Below, piece by piece: positions 6,698-15,893 of a stretch of 64,000 nt of DNA. This stretch comes from Sphingobacteriaceae bacterium (GTDB lineage: Bacteria; Bacteroidota; Bacteroidia; UBA7662). A program made the translations under genes and the position numbers. The stretch covers positions 40,943 to 104,942 of the forward strand of contig PNNG01000038.1 of the NCBI GenBank assembly GCA_013824115.1, given 5' to 3'. The notes beneath the pieces are model-generated. The model made no database searches and was not told the origin of the DNA. It saw only the letters and a program-made list of their open reading frames with translations. How positions within the stretch are numbered: position 1 is the first letter of the stretch; every line of letters starts with the position of its first letter.

Positions 6698-9205
6698 ATG
6701 TCACCAAAAGATCAGGTTTTCGATGAAGCCTACTGGCTGCACGAACTCCAACATTATTTACCGGCACAAGCGCCTTTGAAGGACTTTGTGCACCACAATA
6801 CGCTGCATGCCTTTCAGGACCTGCCGTTTCACCAGGGCATGGAAGCAGCCACCAACTTATTCGGCTACCAGACCTACGCCGATCCGGCCTATTACCTCGA
6901 GGCCTTGCGCAAAGGACAAATCACCCACGAGCAGCTCGAAAAGCGCCTGAAAAAGGCCGGTGCTGCCAGTGTCGACGAACTCATTCACCAGCTCCATGCG
7001 CTTTCGGGTTCGTTGGCCTGGGAGGGTGAGGTGGGACAAATCCGCAAGCGCTGGCACGAACGGCACCACCTCAACCTCGACAAGGCCGTGCACCCCTTGC
7101 TGTTTCGTACCCTCGGCAGCTACCTCGACCAGGGTTTTGCCACCTGGGCTTTTCCCCGCTCGTCCCGCGGCTTTTTGGCTTCGTTGCGTGAGCTCGATAG
7201 GCAGAGCTATTACCGCATTTTCAAACACAAAAGAGTACGGGCGCTACTCAAACAACCTGGATTGAGTTTGGAGCGAGTGCTTCAACTCTTGGTAGGACGT
7301 GCAGCTTATTTCGGTCCTTATTTGGTGGATATGGCATTTGCCCACCCCGGCTGGTCGGGTATGGTAGCCACCCTGGAGCAGCAACCCGATAGCCTGCTCG
7401 ATCAGCGTAAAATCACCTTACGCGAGTTTCTGCTGTTCGAATTGCTGCTCGAGCTCGATGCGGTATATGCACGGCTGGGGGATCATTTTATGCCGTTGAT
7501 GAACGAATCAACCGATGACGCCCCTGTCTATTTTGGTGCCCAAAAGCCGCTGCCCGCCTTGCGTACACTAGCGGTTTGGCAAGAGGCCCTTGAGTGGAGT
7601 TATTTCGATCAGGTATTGGCTGGTATGGCCGATGCGCCTGAAAGTAAACCGCGCAGGGGAAGCAGTTTCCAGGCTTTTTTCTGCATCGACGACCGGGAAT
7701 GTTCGCTCCGCCGCCACCTCGAAGCCCTCGATGCGGACGCCGCCACCTATGGTACCCCTGGCTTTTTCCAAATCGACGCCATGTACCAACCCGAAGGAGG
7801 TAAATTCATGACCAAAATTTGTCCGGCCCCCATGCAGCCTGCCCATGTGCTACATGAATTGCCTGCCAGGGGGAAAAAAACCAGGCAGCAGACCGACTGG
7901 CATTTTTCGCGCCGCAGTCACGGCTTGCTGGGGGGATGGCTCACCAGCCAAACTTTAGGCTTTAGCTCGGCTGTGCGTTTGGCCGCGAATATTTTCCGTC
8001 CCGGTGAAAGTCCCGCAACGGTCTCTGCCTTTCGCCACATGGCGCGCGATTCGAAGCTGAACCTCCGCTACAAAGGCGAATCGCACCATGGCCTGCAATT
8101 GGGCTATACAGTCATTGAAATGGCCGATCGGGTAGAGCGCTTATTGCGGTCAACGGGACTGGTTTCCGATTTTGCGCCCCTCATTTATGTGGTTTCGCAT
8201 GGTGCCAGCTCGGTAAACAACACCCATTATGCAGGTTACGATTGCGGCGCTTGCAGCGGGCGCCCGGGCAGCGTAAATGCCCGCGCTATTGCTGAAATGG
8301 CAAACGATGCGCATGTACGTGAACTTTTGGCCGGGCGCGGCCTGCATTTGCCAGTCGATTGCCGTTTTGTACCCGCCTTGCACGATACTACCCGCGATGA
8401 ATTGGTCTGGTACGACGAAAAAGGCCTGTCGGAAGTGCGCAAACAACAACACGAACGCAACAAGAGCACCTTTGAAGCCGCCCTGCAATGCAATGCACGG
8501 GAGCGTGCCCGCCGCTTTGTGCTCATCGATATCCAAAAGCCTGTGGCGCAGGTACACGAAGCCGTGAAAAAGCGTGCCCTCTCGCTCTTTGAACCCCGAC
8601 CTGAGCTCAACCACGCCACCAATGCCCTGTGTATTGTGGGTCGCCGCAGCCTCACCGATCATCTTTTCCTCGATCGCCGGGCCTTCATGAACTCCTACGA
8701 TGCCTCGGCTGACCCAGATGCTAGCCTGCTGCTAGGCATCCTACAAGCAGCCACCCCAGTGTGCGGCGGCATCAATTTGGAGTACTATTTTTCACGTGTT
8801 GACCCTGATAAACTTGGCGCGGGCAGCAAATTGCCCCACAATGTGATGGGCCTCATTGGCGTGGCGAACGGTATGGATGGAGATTTACGGCCGGGTTTGC
8901 CCACACAAATGATTGAAGTGCACGATCCGCTGCGGCTGCTCATGATTGTGGAACGTGCACCCGACGAGCTGCTTGATACATTGAGCAAGCACCCACCCAC
9001 CTTAGATTGGTACCGCAAGCAATGGGTGCTGTTGGTAGCTGTCGACCCACAAAGCAAGTCCCTGTACCGCTTCGAAGACGATGCCTTTGTGCGTTATCGG
9101 CCGCAAGCCCATGTGCTACCCGAGCTGCGGGAGGTGGAATCGGTGGTGCTGGCTACTTCCGAAAACCTACCCGTCATGCGCATTCAACAGGAGGAACAGC
9201 TATGA
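6698..9205 (+). CDS. dabA: DabA: zinc-dependent inorganic carbon accumulation subunit (DUF2309/UPF0753)
   Basis: 835 residues, typical for DabA. The beta-carbonic-anhydrase-like metal site is intact: Cys329 and Asp331 (FFCIDDREC), His501 (VVSHGASS) and Cys516 (YDCGACSG). The spacing is nearly the same as the four residues described in the Halothiobacillus protein. DabA is a cytoplasmic-face protein that, with the membrane subunit DabB, converts CO2 to bicarbonate in one direction, powered by a cation gradient. Its stop overlaps the dabB start (ATGA) and a strong AGGAGG lies just before dabB, so the two are translationally coupled. The start ATG 6698 leaves a standard N-terminus (MSPKDQVFDEAYW). 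Confidence 0.93.
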   Translation: MSPKDQVFDEAYWLHELQHYLPAQAPLKDFVHHNTLHAFQDLPFHQGMEAATNLFGYQTYADPAYYLEALRKGQITHEQLEKRLKKAGAASVDELIHQLHALSGSLAWEGEVGQIRKRWHERHHLNLDKAVHPLLFRTLGSYLDQGFATWAFPRSSRGFLASLRELDRQSYYRIFKHKRVRALLKQPGLSLERVLQLLVGRAAYFGPYLVDMAFAHPGWSGMVATLEQQPDSLLDQRKITLREFLLFELLLELDAVYARLGDHFMPLMNESTDDAPVYFGAQKPLPALRTLAVWQEALEWSYFDQVLAGMADAPESKPRRGSSFQAFFCIDDRECSLRRHLEALDADAATYGTPGFFQIDAMYQPEGGKFMTKICPAPMQPAHVLHELPARGKKTRQQTDWHFSRRSHGLLGGWLTSQTLGFSSAVRLAANIFRPGESPATVSAFRHMARDSKLNLRYKGESHHGLQLGYTVIEMADRVERLLRSTGLVSDFAPLIYVVSHGASSVNNTHYAGYDCGACSGRPGSVNARAIAEMANDAHVRELLAGRGLHLPVDCRFVPALHDTTRDELVWYDEKGLSEVRKQQHERNKSTFEAALQCNARERARRFVLIDIQKPVAQVHEAVKKRALSLFEPRPELNHATNALCIVGRRSLTDHLFLDRRAFMNSYDASADPDASLLLGILQAATPVCGGINLEYYFSRVDPDKLGAGSKLPHNVMGLIGVANGMDGDLRPGLPTQMIEVHDPLRLLMIVERAPDELLDTLSKHPPTLDWYRKQWVLLVAVDPQSKSLYRFEDDAFVRYRPQAHVLPELREVESVVLATSENLPVMRIQQEEQL

Positions 9206-11073
9206 AATGGTGGTTAGAATTCTTCATTGCAGTGCCTTTGTTGGGTTTTTTGGTGAGCCTCTTGCTTTCCGGAAATTCGGAGAAGGCCCTCTCGCGTACC
9301 GCTTGGATGACCATTGCCTTGCATTTGGGAGGGGTCATTCCTTTCCTGGTATATTGGCTTTGGCAGGGAGCACCGGTAGTAAACCTGGCTGCTTTTACGC
9401 TCTTTCAGGATCCCCACAACGCTTTCATCATCGATTTTTACTTCGACAAGGTAACGGCGGTCTTCCTGGTAGTTGGCAGTTTTTTAACCTTGCTTATCAC
9501 CCTCTACAGCCGCGTTTACCTGCATCGGGAAGCAGGTTACAAACGCTTCTTCAACACCATCCTGTTTTTCTTCAGTGGCTACCAGGTGGTGATTTTCGGC
9601 GGCAATTTCGAAACCCTCTTTTTGGGTTGGGAGATGCTGGGCTTGTCGAGTTTCTTGCTCATTGCCTTTTACCGCGACCGTTACCTGCCTATTCGCAATG
9701 CCGTGAAGGTGTTTTCGGTGTACCGCGTTGGCGATGTGGGTTTGTTGTTGGCCATGTGGGCCAGTCACCATTTGTGGAAGGCCAACATCCCCTTCATGCA
9801 GCTGAACAACTATGACCTGGTGCACCAACAGTTGGAGCAACATGGCGGCATTGGCCTCTTTATTTCGCTGATGATATTGTTGGGTGCTGCAGCCAAATCG
9901 GCACAGCTGCCTTTCAGTTCCTGGCTGCCACGGGCCATGGAAGGTCCCACCCCTTCGAGCGCCATTTTTTACGGCGCCCTATCGGTGCACCTCGGTGTTT
10001 TTTTACTGCTGCGCACCTGGCCTTTTTGGGAGCACCAGTTGACGGCGCGCATACTCATCGGGCTTACTGGCGCCACTACAGCCGCTTTGGGCTATGCCAT
10101 TGCCCGGGTGCAAGCCACGGCCAAAAGCCAGATTGCTTATGCTTCGGTGGCGCAAATCGGACTCATTTTCGTGGAGATGGCCCTGGGCTGGCGCGATTTG
10201 GCCCTGTTGCATTTTGCAGGCAACGCCTTCTTGCGCAGCTATCAACTGCTCATCAGTCCATCGGTGGTTAGCTACCTCATCCGCGAGCAGTTTTACCACC
10301 ACCAAAAACGCGAGCACAGCATCGAAGACAGCTATCCCAAACGCTTGGAGTACACCTTGTACCTGCTGTCGCTCAAAGAATGGCATTTGGATGAGGGGGT
10401 GAACAAGCTGTTTTTCGCGCCTTTGAAAAAGCTAGGCCATAAACTCGATTTCCTCAAAGTGACCAATGTGTTCTGGTTCTTTGGGTTGACGTTCGGTTTG
10501 TCACTCTGGTTGTTTCCGCGCACCCACCTCTTACCTCCGCAGTTGGCACATTACCTGCCCGAAATATTCTCGGGCATGGCGCTCTTGCTGGTTCTCAAGG
10601 CTTTTTCGGAGCGTAAGTACCCCCGTTTGGTGGTGCTGCTCATTGCCATGAGTCACGCTTGGTTGGCCCTGGCGGCCTCTTTCAACGAGCATTATGAGGC
10701 CAACCATGTACTTTGGTACCTGGGTGGGGTGGTTCCAGCTACTTTTCTGGCCTATGCCTGTTTGGAGTACCTATGCCGCAAAGAAGAGCGCTATTTCGAC
10801 TTACAACAGTACTACGGACACCAGTACGAATATCCTCGCCTGAGTTTCGTCTTCTTGCTCGCCATTTTGGGGCAGATGGGTTTCCCCATCAGTCCCAGCT
10901 TTGTAGGCGAAGACTTGCTGTATAGCCACATCCACGAAGACGAATGGCTGATGGCCTTTTTCAGTGCACTGAGTTTCGTGGTAGGCGGCATTGCACTTAT
11001 CAGGGTGTACGCCCGTCTCTTCTTGGGTCCACACATCAAAACCTACCACCACCGGCCCTGGCGGTCGGCTTAA
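9202..11073 (+). CDS. dabB: DabB: NuoL-like membrane subunit of the carbon accumulation complex
   Basis: 623 residues, almost entirely transmembrane, of the complex-I NuoL/MrpA antiporter family. Recognisable segments include FLGWEMLGLSSFLLIAF and GAAAKSAQLPFSSWLPRAME, which hold the conserved membrane Glu and Lys of cation-translocating subunits. ATG 9202 overlaps the dabA stop and follows AGGAGG at 9189-9194, an unusually good Shine-Dalgarno for this phylum; this decides the start over a longer open frame that begins inside dabA. With DabA it forms an energy-coupled pump for inorganic carbon. No nuo genes are nearby, which supports DabB rather than a respiratory subunit. Confidence 0.92.
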   Translation: MKWWLEFFIAVPLLGFLVSLLLSGNSEKALSRTAWMTIALHLGGVIPFLVYWLWQGAPVVNLAAFTLFQDPHNAFIIDFYFDKVTAVFLVVGSFLTLLITLYSRVYLHREAGYKRFFNTILFFFSGYQVVIFGGNFETLFLGWEMLGLSSFLLIAFYRDRYLPIRNAVKVFSVYRVGDVGLLLAMWASHHLWKANIPFMQLNNYDLVHQQLEQHGGIGLFISLMILLGAAAKSAQLPFSSWLPRAMEGPTPSSAIFYGALSVHLGVFLLLRTWPFWEHQLTARILIGLTGATTAALGYAIARVQATAKSQIAYASVAQIGLIFVEMALGWRDLALLHFAGNAFLRSYQLLISPSVVSYLIREQFYHHQKREHSIEDSYPKRLEYTLYLLSLKEWHLDEGVNKLFFAPLKKLGHKLDFLKVTNVFWFFGLTFGLSLWLFPRTHLLPPQLAHYLPEIFSGMALLLVLKAFSERKYPRLVVLLIAMSHAWLALAASFNEHYEANHVLWYLGGVVPATFLAYACLEYLCRKEERYFDLQQYYGHQYEYPRLSFVFLLAILGQMGFPISPSFVGEDLLYSHIHEDEWLMAFFSALSFVVGGIALIRVYARLFLGPHIKTYHHRPWRSA

Positions 11074-11095
11074 CCACCACTCCAAAAATCAAACA

Positions 11096-12715
11096 ATGAA
11101 AACAAATCATATCCCCCAGGCCGGGCTCAAAGGCCTTCCGCAAAACTGGAAAAGCGACTTATCATCCGGCTTTTTCGTATTTCTCATTGCCCTTCCGCTT
11201 TGTTTGGGCATCAGCATGGCCTCAGGTTTTCCGCCAGTGGCAGGCTTGTTTACCGCCATCATCGGCGGACTGATAGTAAGCTTCTTTGGCGGAAGTCAGC
11301 TCACCATTAAAGGTCCGGCGGCCGGACTCATCGTCATTGCCCTGGGAGCTGTTGAAGAGCTCGGTAAGGGCGACGCCCTGCTCGGGTACAAGCTCGCCTT
11401 GGCTACCATTGTAGCTGCAGGGGTGCTGCAAATCATTTTTGGTTTGCTGAAGTCGGGCATCCTCAGCGACTTTTTCCCATCTGCCGCAGTACATGGCATG
11501 CTGGCGGCCATTGGCGTGATCATTGCCGCCAAACAGCTGCATACCCTGGTAGGTGTGAAGCCCGAAGGCAAAGAAACGCTGGAGCTGTTGCTGGAAATTC
11601 CCCGTTCGTTTGGGCTGTTGAACCCCGAAATATTTATCATAGGTGCGGTAAGTTTGCTCATCCTTTTTCTGTTTCCGCTGATTAATCACCCGTTGGCCAA
11701 AAAAATCCCGGCTCCTTTGCTGGTCATATTGGTGGCCATACCCCTGGGGCATTTCTTCGATTTGGAACATGAGCACCAATACCTCTTCCTCGACAACCAC
11801 ACTTACACTGTAGGACCACGCTTTTTAGTAACCCTGCCCAACAACCTTTTGGCAGCCGTCACCTTCCCCGATTTTTCGCAGTTGTTTTCGGCTATTAGCA
11901 TCAAATACGTCATCATGTTTGCGCTAGTTGGCAGTTTAGAGTCGCTTTTGAGTACCAAGGCCATTGACAGCCTCGACCCCTGGAAGCGGAAAGCCAATAT
12001 GAACCGTGATTTGGTAGGCGTGGGCGTAGGCAACACCCTGGCTGGCATGATTGGGGGTTTGCCTATGATCAGTGAAATTGTGCGGAGCTCGGCCAACATC
12101 AATTACGGAGGCAAAACCTGGTGGTCGAACTTCTTCCACGGGCTGCTATTGCTCGTATTTGTGGTGTTTTTCCCCATGCTCATCCACCAAATTCCGCTGG
12201 CGGCCTTGGCGGCCATGCTCATTTTTACGGGCTACCGCCTGGCATCGCCCAAGGAGTTTTACAAGACCTACAAAATTGGCAAAGAGCAACTGCTCATTTT
12301 TGTGGTGACCATTGTGGTGACCCTGGCTACCGACCTGCTCATTGGCATAGGCGTGGGCATTGCCACCAAACTCATCGTGCATTTGGCCAACGGCTTGCCA
12401 CCACGCTATATGTTTAAGCCGCTCTTTTCGGTGAACCAACGCGAAGAAACCGGTGAATACATAGTAGATGTGTACCATTCGGCGGTTTTTAGCAACTACA
12501 TCAAGCTCAAAAAGTCGCTGGATGCCCTTCCGCGAAAGGCCCACATCATTGTCGATTTTTCAAATGCCACCCTCATCGACCATACGGTGATGGAAAATTT
12601 ACACCGCTACCAACACGATTATGAACACGAAGGCGGTAGTTTTGCCTTGGTAGGACTCGAAAACCACCAAAAATTTTCGGCGCATGACTTGGCTGTTCGC
12701 AAAAAGAAAAAGTAG
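11096..12715 (+). CDS. SulP family anion transporter with STAS domain
   Basis: 539 residues: about 400 residues of membrane segments (early PLCLGISMASGFPPVAGLF motif, then GPAAGLIVIALGA and GLPMISEIVRSSANINYGG) followed by a C-terminal STAS domain (IIVDFSNATLIDHTVMENL). ATG 11096 lies 22 nt after dabB; the longer frame beginning inside dabB is not needed. SulP proteins carry sulfate, bicarbonate or other anions. Being next to dabAB favours bicarbonate, while the divergent sulfur module leaves sulfate export or uptake possible; sequence alone does not decide. Confidence 0.88.
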   Translation: MKTNHIPQAGLKGLPQNWKSDLSSGFFVFLIALPLCLGISMASGFPPVAGLFTAIIGGLIVSFFGGSQLTIKGPAAGLIVIALGAVEELGKGDALLGYKLALATIVAAGVLQIIFGLLKSGILSDFFPSAAVHGMLAAIGVIIAAKQLHTLVGVKPEGKETLELLLEIPRSFGLLNPEIFIIGAVSLLILFLFPLINHPLAKKIPAPLLVILVAIPLGHFFDLEHEHQYLFLDNHTYTVGPRFLVTLPNNLLAAVTFPDFSQLFSAISIKYVIMFALVGSLESLLSTKAIDSLDPWKRKANMNRDLVGVGVGNTLAGMIGGLPMISEIVRSSANINYGGKTWWSNFFHGLLLLVFVVFFPMLIHQIPLAALAAMLIFTGYRLASPKEFYKTYKIGKEQLLIFVVTIVVTLATDLLIGIGVGIATKLIVHLANGLPPRYMFKPLFSVNQREETGEYIVDVYHSAVFSNYIKLKKSLDALPRKAHIIVDFSNATLIDHTVMENLHRYQHDYEHEGGSFALVGLENHQKFSAHDLAVRKKKK

Positions 12716-13472
12716 GAAGTTCGGTGGCTTGCTCATGCTTGTGCTGGTTTTGGCCGGCACACAGCTTACATCGGCCCAACAGCGGCAGCAGGCCGTGCAG
12801 CAACACGGCTGGTATATGTACTACGGTAACCACCGTTTAACCAATAAGTGGGGCCTGCATACCGAATACCAGTTTCGCCGACATGGCTTGATTGCCGATT
12901 GGCAGCAATCGTTGTTGCGTGTGGGGGCCGATTATCATGTTGACCCCAATGTGCAACTTACTGCGGGTTATGGTTGGATTGTGACTTTCCCCTACGGCGC
13001 GCAACCGGTGCTCACCACCTTGCACGAAAACCGCTTGTGGCAGCAGGCCTTGCTGCGGCAAAGCACAGGTCGCTTGCGCATGAACCACCGACTGCGCTTT
13101 GAACAACGTTGGGTGCAGCACTTTACGCCTTTAAGCGATGGCAGCCTGCGCTACGACGGCCGCAACTACAGCGACCGTTTTCGCTATCGGTTTTGGATTG
13201 AAGTGCCTTTGAACAAGCCCAAATTCGAAACAGGAACGTGGTTCGTGGCCGTTTACAATGAGCTATTCGTGAACTACGGCCAAAACCTACGGCTGAATCG
13301 TTTCGACCAAAACCGGCTTTACGGTGCTGTGGGCTATCAGTTCAGTCCAAAGGGAAATGTGCAACTGGGCTATATGCAGCAGTTGATTGTGAAAGGAAAT
13401 GGTTGGCAGGAAGAGTTAAACAACACTTTACAATTGGCCGTGACCTATAACCTTGATTTTTGGGATAAGTAA
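12684..13472 (+). CDS. DUF2490 family outer-membrane beta-barrel protein
   Basis: 262 residues with a signal peptide (basic KRKSRKFGG, then a hydrophobic stretch ending TSAQQ) and a body of amphipathic strands with motifs usual for DUF2490 (HTEYQFRRHG, QRWVQHF, RFRYRFWIEVPL). The start chosen gives a 32-nt overlap with the SulP gene and keeps the basic n-region; ATG 12735 is an alternative with a poorer signal. It ends the dab operon. DUF2490 proteins are uncharacterised and often sit near anion transporters and carbonic anhydrases; a pore role is inference. Confidence 0.75.
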   Translation: MTWLFAKRKSRKFGGLLMLVLVLAGTQLTSAQQRQQAVQQHGWYMYYGNHRLTNKWGLHTEYQFRRHGLIADWQQSLLRVGADYHVDPNVQLTAGYGWIVTFPYGAQPVLTTLHENRLWQQALLRQSTGRLRMNHRLRFEQRWVQHFTPLSDGSLRYDGRNYSDRFRYRFWIEVPLNKPKFETGTWFVAVYNELFVNYGQNLRLNRFDQNRLYGAVGYQFSPKGNVQLGYMQQLIVKGNGWQEELNNTLQLAVTYNLDFWDK

Positions 13473-13491
13473 AAGGAGCGTTTATCCCAAA
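13459..13491. terminator. Hairpin across convergent 3' ends of the DUF2490 and rnc genes
   Basis: TTTGGGATAA (13459-13468) pairs with TTATCCCAAA (13482-13491) around a 13-nt loop containing the DUF2490 stop; the right arm carries the rnc stop. It could end transcription from both sides, though no long T run follows. Confidence 0.4.
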
Positions 13492-14234
13492 TCGTTCTTG
13501 CTCAAGAACGCTTCGGCGGCCTTTTGCTCCGCCTGCTTTTTGTTGATGTCGATGCCTTTGGCCACCACCTGATCATCGACCAACAACTCAACTACAAATT
13601 GCTTGTGCCTGCCTTGCTGCAAGGTATCGGCTACTTCAAAGGCAATCTTTTTGTTGTTGCGGTGGCTCCACTCTACCAAGCGACTCTTGAAGTTCGACTC
13701 GGTATGCACCAGGGTTTCAAAATCTACAAATACCTTAAAAACCCGTTTTTGAACGAATAGCGAAGTTTTGGTAAAGCCATGATCGAGGTAGAAAGCACCA
13801 ATAAACGCCTCAAATACGTCGGCATTCATGTTTTTGCTGGGTTTCTGGTTTTTTTGGTAGCCTGAAGTTTCCTGCAAGAGGGTATCGAGCCCAAGCCGAC
13901 GCGCCATTTGGTCGAGCGAATTGGCATTAACCACCTTCGAACGCATTTCGGTGAGAAAGCCCTCATCTCGAAAGGGGAATTTTTTAAACAACAATTCTGC
14001 TACAATCAAATCGAGCACGGCGTCACCCAAGTATTCCAAACGCTCGTTGTTTTTTTTGTAACCTATTTCGGTTTCGATGCGGGCACTCGAATGGGTAAAT
14101 GCCAACCGGTACAAACTGATGTTTTTCGGCCGGTAGCCCGTGAGGTTGTGAATGGCCCGGTGGAGGGGGTCTTTCGACTTAAAAATGTTTCCCGGTAGTT
14201 TGGCGAACAGCCTGGTCACGGGTTTACTTTTCAA
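13482..14234 (-). CDS. rnc: Ribonuclease III
   Basis: 250 residues. The RNase III signature ERLEYLGDAVLDLIVAELLF is intact, followed by an acidic ADVFEAFIGAFYLDHG segment with the second catalytic site, and a C-terminal double-stranded-RNA-binding domain ending in KKQAEQKAAEAFLSK. It cleaves double-stranded RNA in rRNA processing and mRNA turnover. The gene overlaps the end of fabF by 11 nt; the acpP-fabF-rnc order is a common bacterial arrangement and supports co-transcription. Confidence 0.96.
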   Translation of the reverse strand: MKSKPVTRLFAKLPGNIFKSKDPLHRAIHNLTGYRPKNISLYRLAFTHSSARIETEIGYKKNNERLEYLGDAVLDLIVAELLFKKFPFRDEGFLTEMRSKVVNANSLDQMARRLGLDTLLQETSGYQKNQKPSKNMNADVFEAFIGAFYLDHGFTKTSLFVQKRVFKVFVDFETLVHTESNFKSRLVEWSHRNNKKIAFEVADTLQQGRHKQFVVELLVDDQVVAKGIDINKKQAEQKAAEAFLSKNDLG

Positions 14235-15477
14235 ATTCCCTAAAAATCACCGAAGTATTGTGCCCACCAAATCCAAAGGTATTGCTCAAAGCAGCCCTTA
14301 TTTTACGCTCCTGTGCCTTGTTAAAGGTGAGGTTGATGCGTGGATCAAATTGGGGATCGTCGGTGAAGTGATTGATCGTTGGCGGAACCAAACTGTGCTT
14401 CATGGCCAAAATGGTAGCCACTGCTTCCACCGCACCGGCAGCACCCAATAAGTGGCCTGTCATCGATTTGGTAGAACTGATGTTCATGGTATATGCATGC
14501 TCACCAAAAACAGCTTGTATAGCTTTAATTTCGCTGATGTCGCCCAGCGGAGTAGAGGTACCATGCACGTTCACGTAATCTACCTCTTCGGGCTTCATAC
14601 CGGCATCGCGCAGGGCTGCCTTCATTACATTGGTGGCACCCAATCCGTCGGGGTGAGGTGCGGTAATGTGATAAGCATCGGCCGACATGCCGCCACCTGC
14701 TATTTCAGCATAAATTTTGGCGCCACGAGCCAAAGCATGCTCCATGTCTTCGAGGATAAGCGCGGCACCACCTTCACCCAATAAAAAGCCATCGCGGTCT
14801 AAGTCAAACGGACGGCTGGCAGTTTTGGGATCGTCGTTGCGTTCCGACAAGGCTTTCATGGCATTAAAACCACCAATGCCCGCTTCGTTAACTGCCGCTT
14901 CTGAACCACCGGTGATAAACACATCGGCATAACCCAAACGGATATAGTTAAAAGCATCGATGATGGCATTGTTGGCCGAGGCACAGGCCGAAACCGTGGC
15001 GAAATTCGGTCCACGGAAACCGTATTTGATAGAGATATATCCCGCAGCAATGTCGCCAATCATCTTCGGAATGAAGAATGGATTGAAGCGCGGGGTCCCG
15101 TCTCCGCGGGTAAATGCAGCTACTTCTTCATAAAAGGTAAGAATACCACCAATACCCGATGCCCAAATTACACCGGCACGATCGGTATCCATCTTCTCTA
15201 AATCGAGACCTGAATCCTTCATGGCTTCCTCAGCCGTTACCAAGGCATAATGGGTATATGGGTCCATCTTCCGCGCTTCTTTCCGGTCCATGTGCTGCAT
15301 GATGTCGAAGTTCTTCACCTCGGCAGCAAATTGGGTACGGAATTTCGACGCATCGAAATGGGTAATGTGGTCGGCGCCACTTACCCCATTCGACAAACCC
15401 TGCCAGTATTCGGCAACGTTGTTTCCGATTGGGGTAAGTGCACCTATACCGGTTACGACTACTCTTCGTAGCTGCAT
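14224..15477 (-). CDS. fabF: 3-oxoacyl-ACP synthase II
   Basis: 417 residues of the thiolase-fold condensing enzyme. The active-site Cys165 is in ATVSACASANNAI, and the two catalytic histidines are in VNVHGTSTPLGD and KSMTGHLLGAAGAVEA. The protein extends acyl-ACP by condensation with malonyl-ACP in fatty-acid synthesis. It follows acpP by 26 nt and overlaps rnc. Confidence 0.97.
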   Translation of the reverse strand: MQLRRVVVTGIGALTPIGNNVAEYWQGLSNGVSGADHITHFDASKFRTQFAAEVKNFDIMQHMDRKEARKMDPYTHYALVTAEEAMKDSGLDLEKMDTDRAGVIWASGIGGILTFYEEVAAFTRGDGTPRFNPFFIPKMIGDIAAGYISIKYGFRGPNFATVSACASANNAIIDAFNYIRLGYADVFITGGSEAAVNEAGIGGFNAMKALSERNDDPKTASRPFDLDRDGFLLGEGGAALILEDMEHALARGAKIYAEIAGGGMSADAYHITAPHPDGLGATNVMKAALRDAGMKPEEVDYVNVHGTSTPLGDISEIKAIQAVFGEHAYTMNISSTKSMTGHLLGAAGAVEAVATILAMKHSLVPPTINHFTDDPQFDPRINLTFNKAQERKIRAALSNTFGFGGHNTSVIFREFEK

Positions 15478-15503
15478 GCTAAAAGTTCAAATGAATGGAA
15501 GTA

Positions 15504-15740
15504 TTACTTCGCGTTGGCCTCGAGGTAGCTGATGGCCTGGCCCACAGTCTGGATGTTTTCAGCCTGATCGTCTGGAATAGAGGTGTTAAACTCTTTTTCG
15601 AACTCCATGATGAGCTCAACTGTGTCGAGTGAGTCAGCACCCAAATCGTTGGTAAAGCTGGCTTCGGGAGTTACTTCGCTCTCGTCCACACCCAGTTTAT
15701 CAACCACGATGGCACGAACTTTTGTTGCAATGTCTGACAT
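15504..15740 (-). CDS. acpP: Acyl carrier protein
   Basis: 78 residues, acidic, with the 4'-phosphopantetheine attachment site at Ser37 in the motif [15 protein letters not shown]. Carries growing acyl chains for FabF and other enzymes. First gene of an acpP-fabF-rnc operon. Confidence 0.97.
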   Translation of the reverse strand: MSDIATKVRAIVVDKLGVDESEVTPEASFTNDLGADSLDTVELIMEFEKEFNTSIPDDQAENIQTVGQAISYLEANAK

Positions 15741-15770
15741 TTTTTATTGGTTTGAATGGAAAATTCCGTG

Positions 15771-15800
15771 CAATATTAGTGCATTCTGAAAAAAAAGCAA
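15771..15800 (-). promoter_or_regulatory. Candidate promoter of the acpP-fabF-rnc operon
   Basis: On the minus strand a TTG (15798-15800) is followed after 19 bp by TAATATTG (15771-15778), one mismatch from TAnnTTTG, about 30 nt before the acpP ATG. Confidence 0.42.
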
Positions 15801-15866
15801 TGCCGAAAGGCAAAAGATTTGCCCACAAGTCTGCTGAGCTTGAAAGAGAATGGCCATTGCCTTCTT

Positions 15867-15874
15867 TATATTTG
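15867..15874 (+). promoter_or_regulatory. -7 box for the IPExxxVDY-pyk operon
   Basis: TATATTTG is a perfect TAnnTTTG box 19 nt before the TTG start of the IPExxxVDY gene. A TTG at 15840-15842 lies upstream, but at 24 bp the spacing is longer than usual. Confidence 0.45.
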
Positions 15875-15893
15875 TAGGTAAATCAAATCCACT

